Assembly (NCBI GenBank): GCA_900095095.1
Contig: FMBT01000297.1
Location: 124,001 to 188,000, forward strand
Origin: Fragilariopsis cylindrus CCMP1102
Lineage: Eukaryota > Bacillariophyta > Bacillariophyceae > Bacillariales > Bacillariaceae
Reading direction: 5' to 3'
DNA length: 64,000 bases
In this document: one piece after another, positions 56,436 to 64,000 of the stretch
Numbering within the stretch: position 1 is the stretch's first letter
Layout of the letters: each line of letters starts with the position of its first letter
Notes under the pieces: model-generated
Told to the model about the DNA's origin: nothing
The model's database searches: none
What the model saw: the letters and a program-made list of their open reading frames with translations, nothing else
Position numbers and translations under genes: made by a program

Positions 56436-57266
56436 TCAATATATATGTAATAATAATTTAGGCCAAAAATTTCGACATAAGAATATAGCTAAAAACCCTG
56501 TTTCAAGTAATTGACTTTCCCACCCATATTGATAGAATGATTTACCATTTGCTGATGTAACAATAGTAAAGTATGATATCCATAATCCAAATAATAGTAT
56601 CATACTTGTTGATAATAATCCTTGTAAACTTGAAGCAGTCACGGTCATGTTTCTACTAGCAGTAGTAGTAGTACTTGTTATAGCATTATTGGTGATGATT
56701 GTGCCATCATGTCGCTTCTGTCTCCGCAGTCTTCTTCTTTCGTTCTTATAAGGAATGATAATAATATTCCCAATAATTAGTATAATTGACATTGTTATAC
56801 CAGCTAAATGTAATTTTTTCATATTCCTATCATTATATTCAATATAATAAAACCAAAATATTGATGGATGATTCATAAATCCTTTTATACAATTATTCGC
56901 CATCATACTAAGGCATTGTTATAATTACAATTATACGTATCCTGGTTGAATTCCATTGATGCCCATTAGACCTTCATTTTGTTGATAGGCACCTAGAAAT
57001 GCTAAAAAATACATTATACCTAATAATAATAGTATAGATTTCTGTGCTATTATATATGAATGCATTGTTCTTGTTGTTGATCTTGTTGCTCTTGTTCTTG
57101 TTGCCGTCGACGGTGATGTTTTTGTTGAGGATTCATCTTTTGTTGTTGTTGTTGTTGTTGTTGTTTTCCCAACAGCAACGGCAACATCATCATCATCATC
57201 ATCAGCATTGATTTTACGATCGGCGCTACGGCTTGCTCTTACTGATGGTGGCAAATCAGATTCCAT
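56436..57266 (-). pseudogene. Lipase-maturation-factor-like gene, N-terminal part only
   Basis: The first frame (57266 to 56931) has a Thr/Ser-rich start and a helix, ILLLLGIMYFLAFLGAYQQN, followed by EGLMGINGIQP, which matches the start of LMF1/LMF2. After a break near 56925 the second frame continues with FMNHPSIFWFYYIEYND, two more membrane helices (LAGITMSIILIIGNIIIIPY, LLSTSMILLFGLWISYFTIV) and FYQYGWESQLLETGFLAIFL, the conserved LMF block. It then stops after CRNFWPKLLLHIY, leaving out the C-terminal half that full-length LMF proteins (over 550 residues) have. LMF proteins act in the ER in folding of lipases. Here the gene is truncated, perhaps by rearrangement with the neighbouring serine hydrolase end 150 bases away. 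The break could be a very short intron, but no phase fits. Confidence 0.6.
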
Positions 57267-57848
57267 CGTTTGCTTTGTTCCAATTGTTCTGCCGGTTGTT
57301 GTTGTTGTTGTTGTTGTTGCCGTCGTCGTCGTCGTTGGTACTAGTGATATGTCTTGCGTCTTGCGATGTAAAAGTAGTGTTGGTGTTCTTGATTGATTCT
57401 TAGATTTTCTTTGGATTTTTAAAATAGATTTGTTAGTCCCACCAGCAGGACTGAAACGGGGGGCTTGTGGGAATTTTTAATACTGGTCGGAGTGTGTCAC
57501 GCAGAGGAAACAATGCCCCCCCGCACGAAAGCGCGCCAACTATCCAACGCATGAAAAAATTGAATTTTCGAACGATTGCGGAAGATACGGCAACGTTATG
57601 GTATGTACGGTATGGGTCATTCATTCAACATATCTCTCGGCGTTAGTTGCAGTATCGATCCAGCACAAACTAAGCAACATACATATAACCTGTCAATCGA
57701 GAGTCAGGTAATCTAATTTCTCTTTGCAGTACTGTAAGAGATAGGCATCACAGAGCAAGAGCTGAAATAGAGAAAGCAGAGAAAGAGTTAAATAAACCAG
57801 AAAGAAAGAAAACGTAATAAGTTTTATCTACTATTTACAACTATCATC
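57267..57848. other. Divergent intergenic region
   Basis: About 580 bases between divergent genes. GTT/GTC trinucleotide runs occur at 57297-57337. No gene recognised. Confidence 0.5.
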
Positions 57849-60800
57849 ATGGCAGCGTCATTATCTTACATTCCGGAACCCCACGAGCAGGTACGATTAG
57901 ATTAGATTAATAAGGATGGATTGGGTTGGATGGACTGACCACACTGGGCTGAATTGTAATGACTCGCTAATCGTTGACGATGCGGGAACTTTTAGTTGGT
58001 TTTTGGTGATGACGATATATAGATAGATAACGAAGCATTTGTCATTTTTGGTTATTGTGGGGATAAAACGAAAACTTACACCACGACGGAAAAACGAATC
58101 GGATGAATCATGACGTATGAATTTGTAAAGATAAACTAACCGACTCCTTTTTTCTTTTTTCTTCTCCTTTGGTTCATTCAATTCAATGATTCGTTATTAA
58201 TTTCTTCATTTGTAACGACCAAAAAAAAAATCCAAACAACACATATGAATTTTTATCACGTTACTTACTCTAGGCATATTATTTGGGATTGTTTCGTACA
58301 GCTGATGTACAAGGACAAAGTAATATTGGTGGTGCACAAGCTGTACAATTCTTTGCACGGTCAAAACTTCCCATCGAGGTATTAAAGAATATTTGGACTG
58401 TTGCCGATCAACCAAGTACATCAAGTTTAGATCATAAGAAATTTGCTGTTGCCATCCGATTAATTCAATTAACACAAAATGGACAAAAGGGTACAGGACC
58501 TACATTAGCAGCACCACCAGGTGTATCATTACGACCAGTATTCTTTGAAGGTGTTTCGGGTGTATCAGTTCAGGTGCCTACTACTAATGCTGCTGCTACA
58601 CAACCACCACCACAACAACAGCAACAGCAACAAATGTCATCCCCACCGCAGCCTGCTGGTAATAGAAGTCCTACTATGAGTCCTTCACGACAAGGGCAAC
58701 AACAGCAACCATCAAGTCCTCAACGACAACAAATGAAGCAACAGCAACAACAACAACAACCTCCTCCGACACCTAGTCGTGCATTAGTTGGTATGGATCC
58801 ATATGCGATGTCACCCCAGGAACGATCACGATATGAAAGTTTGTTTCCACAATATGCTAAAACTGTTGAGGATGGTTCAGGATTACAATTCGTATACGGA
58901 CCGGATGCTGTTCCATTATTTATGAAATCTGGTGTAGATGCATCAGCATTACGTGATATATGGAATATGGTCGATCGGAATCCAGTTGATAATCGTTTGG
59001 ATAAATTAGAATTTGCATTAGCGATGCATTTAATTGTTTGTTTAAGTAAAAAGAATTTACCAGTACCACAGGGTGGGACATTACCGAGTTCATTAAAAGC
59101 ATTAAAATTTGCAGCAGCATCAGGAGGAGGAACTGCTCCCAATTCTCCTATGCGAGGAGGACCATCGAATATAATGCCACCCCCACAACAAATGCCTCCA
59201 CCGCAACAAGAACAGCAACAACAACAAATGCCACCACCGCAGCAGCAACAACAACAACCACAAGTCGAGACGGTTCCTCAGACACAAATGGATAATACAG
59301 GTGGTCCTCCGCCCTTAGGAAGTGGCGGTGGTATGAGTATTTCGGATGCTTTCGAAGGACTTAATATGGGGAATGAACCACCACCACAACCAACTCCAAC
59401 AACGCCATTGCCATCGTATGTGCTCGAACAACAAGAGCAGCCGACTTATGATTCTAACAATCCAAGTATGGCGGCAGCGGAATCAGCACAACCTACTCCA
59501 CAACCGAGTTATGTTCATCAACCCGATCCTGTCATGACGTCGGAACAAGCTTCACCACGACCGGTATCGATGACGATGGCATCCGCTCCTCTTCCACGAG
59601 CTGCTGCTATGTCTGCTTCAAAGTCGTATGAAGTGGGTGATTCGCATCAGGAATTGGATAAATTGAAAATGGTACTACAGAAATTGCAAGCGGAAAATAT
59701 TAGTCTTAAGGCACAACTTGGAAATATGACTGATGAAGAAAAACAAGTACAACATGATTTAGGTGCAATTATTGCAGAAATTAGTAACCTATCATCTGAT
59801 CTTGGTCTGCAACGTCAGCACGTATTGGAAGCAAAGAATCGATTACTTGAAGCTAAATCAGAATTGAAGGCACAACGAGAAAGTAAAAGTGTCTTGACGG
59901 AACGGATTGGAGAGGCCCAAGAGACAAGGGGGGCCATTGAAGATGCTACGGAAACGATTCGAAGTGCAAATCAAGCAGCGGCGAACACCACCACAGAAAT
60001 GCAGTATAATCAAGTCGGGGAATCAAACGATCTATATGGAGCGCCTATGGCTCAATCCAATCAAGGGCAAGAACAAGGTCATATGCCGACTCCACAGCCA
60101 CAGCGACCATCAATGGAAAGTTTTATGGGGATGCCAGGTGGTGATGATTATGCTGCTAATGCTAATTTAACTCCAGGATTGAAGAATTCGACTCACAGTG
60201 CTCAAAATTCACCTTCACGATCTAGTATCCCAGAAACAGGATTTGCAGGTGCTTCTCCGATGCCAGCGTCAGATAGTTACAATAATGACACTGCTCTTGC
60301 ACCATCTTCTTCGGCGGACCAGCCACCATCAATGTATGCCAATTACGGTGCTCCACCGCCAGCATCATATCCGGACCCACAACAAAACTATGGTGCTCCA
60401 CCGCCAGCATCATATCCAGATCCGCAACAGAACTATGGTGCTCCAGCAGCAGCAGCAGCGTACAATATGGGACCGGCTCAGGTACAGCAGCAACAACAAC
60501 AGCTTAGCCCGACCAACGTAAGTCGACCTAATGCATTAGGTTCACACAATCGCCAATTGTCCGGATTTAATGCTGAATATCTTATGGGAGGAGCTGCTCC
60601 CCCTACTGAGCCAGATGCGACTGACACGGAACAACACCATCAACAACAACAAGAAACTTTATCAGTGGCCGCTCGTTCGCAAGCCAATTCTGGTGATTAT
60701 GGGTACGACGATCAGGCGTTTGAGATAGTCGAAGAAATGAAAAAGAAGGCCAGGCAGGCCGATAAAGCCGCAGGAAAGGCAGAGGTAGCATCTCGCAAAT

Positions 60801-61510
60801 TGGCTACCGAAGCCGATGAACTCCGCAATGATGCGGACAAGGCGGAAGCTATGTCTCGAAGTCTTCAGGCAGCATCCGAAGAGAAGAAGAAGGGTCGGTT
60901 TGGTGGAGGAAAGAAAAAGAAACTACAGGGAAATGCAGAACAAGCTGCCATGGATTCTGCTGCTATTAAAAAACAGTTCGTGGCGGTCCAGAGCCAAGCG
61001 TACGAAGCCGCAAGTTTGGCGGCGACGAAGAGGTCAGAGGCTGATCGACTTCGAGAAGAAGCGGAATCGGCTGAACTACAAATGGCATCAGCAGCATCTA
61101 CAGCTCAACAACAACCGGCGCAGGCTCAAGCTCCAGCTCCACCAGCAAATAATAACAATGGCTCGTACGGGTATGGTGTACCATCTTCGAAACCGGATTA
61201 TGGCGGCATGCCACCAAAGCAACAACCGACTCCAACACCGTACGGTCAAGAAATGCAAATGATGATGCCGCATCCTGGTACTGACAATGGGGGATACAAC
61301 AATTACGGTCAACAACAACCATATGGTGGTGGAGCACCGGCACCCATGTCACTTCCCAATACATATCCGGGAGCTGCTAATGACGGCTTTGCTCCCATGG
61401 GTGGTGGTGGCGGCGGAGATTTCGCCGGTTATGATCTTCCATCTCCGTCAACATTTGCTCCAGCTCCGGGAATGCCACCTGCAGCGGATCAGTACGCCAG
61501 CCCTTTTTGA
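57849..61510 (+). CDS. EH-domain endocytic adaptor (Eps15/Pan1-like)
   Basis: Exon one, 57849-57890, encodes MAASLSYIPEPHEQ; a 383-base GTACGA...TAG intron follows; exon two is 58274-61510. Total 1,092 residues. Two EH domains: residues about 12-80 (YYLGLFRTADVQGQSNIGGA, KNIWTVADQPSTSSLDHKKF) and about 190-275 (RSRYESLFPQYAKT, RDIWNMVDRNPVDNRLDKLE FALAMHL). EH domains bind NPF peptides in clathrin-type endocytosis. The linkers are very rich in Pro and Gln; a coiled coil at about 465-570 (LDKLKMVLQKLQAENISLKA) supports oligomerisation as in Eps15, and a second Ala/Glu/Lys helix lies at about 830-970. A 45-base tandem repeat (YGAPPPASYPDPQQN twice and a third start) is at about 60344-60450. No UIM or DPF cluster was recognised. 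Confidence 0.88.
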
Positions 61511-61852
61511 TTATAATAAAATGAATAACGATTTAATTCTCGTGGGTTACCGTTAATGAACGAAAGCAGCATACAAATGAATGTGATTAAGATATAAAAA
61601 GAATCAAAATGAATACAGCATATTGTTCATAAGGTAGACTATTTTGATCTATTAATAGATTGATTAGAAACAAAAGGATAGCCAAATATTTTGAAAAATA
61701 ATACCTTCAATTTACAATTCGTCTCATCCAGTAGTAACGAAATTCGATCGTTTTTGCAATCAAACAAAACGATTGTCATAAAAAGTGACCTTAAATACAA
61801 TCAATTATTCCTACCAGGAATCGATTTATTTCTCTTCTACTAGCTAGAGGTT
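61511..61852. other. Convergent intergenic stretch
   Basis: 340 bases between gene ends; AT-rich, nothing recognised. Confidence 0.5.
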
Positions 61853-63565
61853 TTAAAGTTTTTTTAATGACGTCAAGACTTGCCGGGCCACTGCTTCAGC
61901 ATCGAAGTGTTCCATATCTTCTACAGTTACCGTAGATATCCCGCCCGCACGTTCACCTTTTCCCCTCATGTTTGCACTCCCGTGTTCATTTGCAATGTGT
62001 TGATCATACAAATCATCATAATAATCTAATGCAGCCCTTGCAAATTCAGCATAACAACCATCCTGCAACAAATCAATCATAATATTCATTCTAACTTGTC
62101 CGATACGCTTCTCCAGTTTTCGTGTCGCTTTTATCATGTTACTTAGCCATTCTGATAATTTTTGGTCTGTATCAATATTACTACAGGAACCTTCTTTCAT
62201 TTTCCTCTCCGGCAAGGCATAATCTTCTCGTAAAACTTCAACCCGTATTTCCTTCGGTATATCCAACTTGAGCACAGCAGATGCAGTTCTCATCTTTCGG
62301 TAGAGCCCAACAGGCAAGTTGACACAACCCACATTGGGTCCTTCATCTTCAATGAAAACCCATCGTTCCGGATCAAGACTATTCCATTGCATTGCTACAT
62401 CATTTGTATACTGCCGAGGTGTTGGTTGTGCTGCATGCTCATGTCCCACAAATCCATATACTGATCCAGAATGATTGGCCAATCCTTCCAAATCTATAAT
62501 TTGTTCACCCAATATGTCTCGTAGGGCGTGGAGGACTTTGGTTTTGCCACTACCTGTTGGACCACCGATTATGGCGATCCTAGGACCTTGATTGAACGTC
62601 TTTACCCATTCGGTCTTCCCTTCGGCGGCGTCATTATCTGCTGCTGCTACTGCTGCTGCTACCGTCACATCCGCACGCGTGGGACTTTGATTACGCGCAC
62701 GGACTCTTGCAATGGCAGCATCTCGTTGAGCAATTCCAGCACCCGACACGGAAGCGTTTCTCTTTTCTTGTTTTATTCTTTGCTTTTCTGACATATTCCC
62801 CATACGATTACGACGCCGCCCATTCGATGCAGAGCCACTGTAACTATCACTGTAACTTGCATTCGCAGGAAGGTAGCAGTAGAGACTATATTGCCAATTG
62901 CGAAACGCTTTGTATCCACCTTTTAAAACGTAAACTGTAAGACCAGGGATTCGTGTCTGGACAAGAAAGGCAAGAGCACAACTACGCATACCGCCACGCC
63001 AACAATGTAATAAAAGTGCATCCTTGTCGTCCTCGTCGTTGTCGTCGTCGCCATTGTTATTGTTCTCATTGTTGCCTCTTGCGTTTGCCACAATAGCGGC
63101 AGCTTCCGAAACAAGAGCGTCCAGTTTGGGTCGAACAATTGACATACCCATTACCATAGCTTCCGATCGTCCTGATTTCTTGAATAGGGTACCGACTATA
63201 GCTCGATCTTCGTTTGTAAAGAGAGGCAGATTATTCGCTCCTGGGATATGACCGATTGCGAATTCACCAGGAGAACGAGCATCACATATTGGTATATTAT
63301 ATTTATTTTTACGTTTGCGTTGTGCGATCGTTATGAATTCATGGATGTCTATAATTCGTACGTCGGCTTTCATTTGCTTCGAGAGTATTTCCATTGTTTC
63401 ACCCGTGAGTGGCTCATTGTCACTACTAGCATTACTGCCATTGTTGTCAACGTCTACGCCGCTGCCGCCGCCGCCATCGTTACTATTATCATCGGATGCT
63501 AGTAGGCGAAGAATCTCTTTTGCCGTTAGTTGGAGCACCTCCCCATCGGAGTCTAGATTTTTCAT
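61853..63565 (-). CDS. selU: tRNA 2-selenouridine synthase (SelU/MnmH)
   Basis: Single exon, 570 residues from the first ATG; the frame is open five codons further up from a TTG. An N-terminal rhodanese domain (about residues 65-240) contains PICDARSPGEFAIGHIPGAN, EDRAIVGTLFKKSGRSEAM and the catalytic-Cys loop LLHCWRGGMRSCALAF, then VLKGGYKAFRNW. A P-loop domain follows: RIAIIGGPTGSGKTKVLHAL, IIDLEGLANHSGSVYGFVG, WVFIEDEGPNVG and IPKEIRVEVLREDYAL. This is the two-domain layout of bacterial SelU, which replaces sulfur by selenium at the wobble 2-thiouridine of tRNAs via a geranylated intermediate. All key motifs are present, so it looks active. A Gly/Asn insert and an Asn/Asp-rich insert in the rhodanese part are lineage-specific. 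No presequence is clear. Confidence 0.93.
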   Translation of the reverse strand: MKNLDSDGEVLQLTAKEILRLLASDDNSNDGGGGSGVDVDNNGSNASSDNEPLTGETMEILSKQMKADVRIIDIHEFITIAQRKRKNKYNIPICDARSPGEFAIGHIPGANNLPLFTNEDRAIVGTLFKKSGRSEAMVMGMSIVRPKLDALVSEAAAIVANARGNNENNNNGDDDNDEDDKDALLLHCWRGGMRSCALAFLVQTRIPGLTVYVLKGGYKAFRNWQYSLYCYLPANASYSDSYSGSASNGRRRNRMGNMSEKQRIKQEKRNASVSGAGIAQRDAAIARVRARNQSPTRADVTVAAAVAAADNDAAEGKTEWVKTFNQGPRIAIIGGPTGSGKTKVLHALRDILGEQIIDLEGLANHSGSVYGFVGHEHAAQPTPRQYTNDVAMQWNSLDPERWVFIEDEGPNVGCVNLPVGLYRKMRTASAVLKLDIPKEIRVEVLREDYALPERKMKEGSCSNIDTDQKLSEWLSNMIKATRKLEKRIGQVRMNIMIDLLQDGCYAEFARAALDYYDDLYDQHIANEHGSANMRGKGERAGGISTVTVEDMEHFDAEAVARQVLTSLKKL

Positions 63566-64000
63566 CCAGCCTGTATTCAACTCAGTTTGCTATAGAATTG
63601 GTTATCCTTGTCTAGTAGAGTAAAGCAGAGTTTCTTGCTTAGGTTGTTCTATGTATTATGTCGTATATACTGAATTTGCTTCGTTATCGTTTGATTGATT
63701 GTGAGTGATGTGTCCTTTTTTCAATTTCTTATTTAGTTTTCGTTTTTTGGTGGATGATGTGTCGGCATCAGAAATGTTTGAAGGAAAATAAAAATTTAGC
63801 GAAATCTAGTTAGATTTTCCTATCCCCCACCAAAAACAGTATCTTGACTTTCTCCATAATTGTACAAAAAGCTACTGAACGAATAAGAAAACTATACGAA
63901 GATCTGCATGTAGCTATAACAAGTAGGTATGTTTGAGCCATATTTCAGACTTGTGGCAACCGAAACGGTAAAATAGTAGAGTTGGTGAGTAGTAATTGTC
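63566..64000. other. Upstream region of selU to the window end
   Basis: 435 bases with the presumed selU promoter; no further gene supported. Confidence 0.5.

Overview
The window reads as nuclear DNA of a eukaryotic alga, most likely a pennate diatom of the Fragilariopsis/Pseudo-nitzschia kind. The reasons are small GT-AG introns in a minority of genes, an AT-leaning composition with many Asn, Gln and Ser runs, N-termini resembling diatom signal-plus-plastid presequences (for example VSAF after a signal peptide), PSxxPS repeats, and members of the ankyrin-like and leucine-rich families that I recall as greatly expanded in such genomes. The assignment is inference from protein character; no marker gene such as rRNA is present.

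Layout. 1-31 kb: the 3' end of a rhomboid protease, a zinc-finger-like basic/acidic protein, NAA10 (three exons), an ankyrin-like family gene, a gene-poor 3 kb stretch, a Costars protein (ABRACL), a Popeye-domain protein, a small basic protein, a six-exon carbonic-anhydrase-like protein whose three zinc histidines are replaced, a retroelement RNase H fossil, a 2,413-residue Nup188-like nucleoporin, a receiver/LuxR-type response regulator with a plastid-like presequence, and an uncharacterised TIM-barrel-like protein. These genes keep open frames.

31.8-57 kb: an LRR gene, a Stowaway-like MITE, an atypical SDR, a YtqB-type methyltransferase, a tandem duplication carrying two decayed ankyrin-like copies, a broken kinase-like gene, a sulfotransferase, a classical SDR, an ABCF ATPase, an O-methyltransferase, a MYND protein, a serine hydrolase and a truncated lipase-maturation-factor-like gene. 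Single-base frame breaks are concentrated here, two of them at runs of five G. Either consensus errors or genuine decay could explain this. 57-64 kb: an intact EH-domain endocytic protein and tRNA 2-selenouridine synthase (SelU).

The genes are mostly independent housekeeping or family genes on both strands, as expected in a eukaryote, and there is no operon logic. Several products (response regulator, methyltransferases, SDRs) carry N-termini suggesting entry to the secretory route or the complex plastid. No viral genome, CRISPR array, rRNA or tRNA gene was recognised. The most distinctive items are the ligand-less carbonic anhydrase, the nucleus-encoded bacterial-type response regulator, and the tandem duplication in which an out-of-frame copy now encodes a membrane-like segment.
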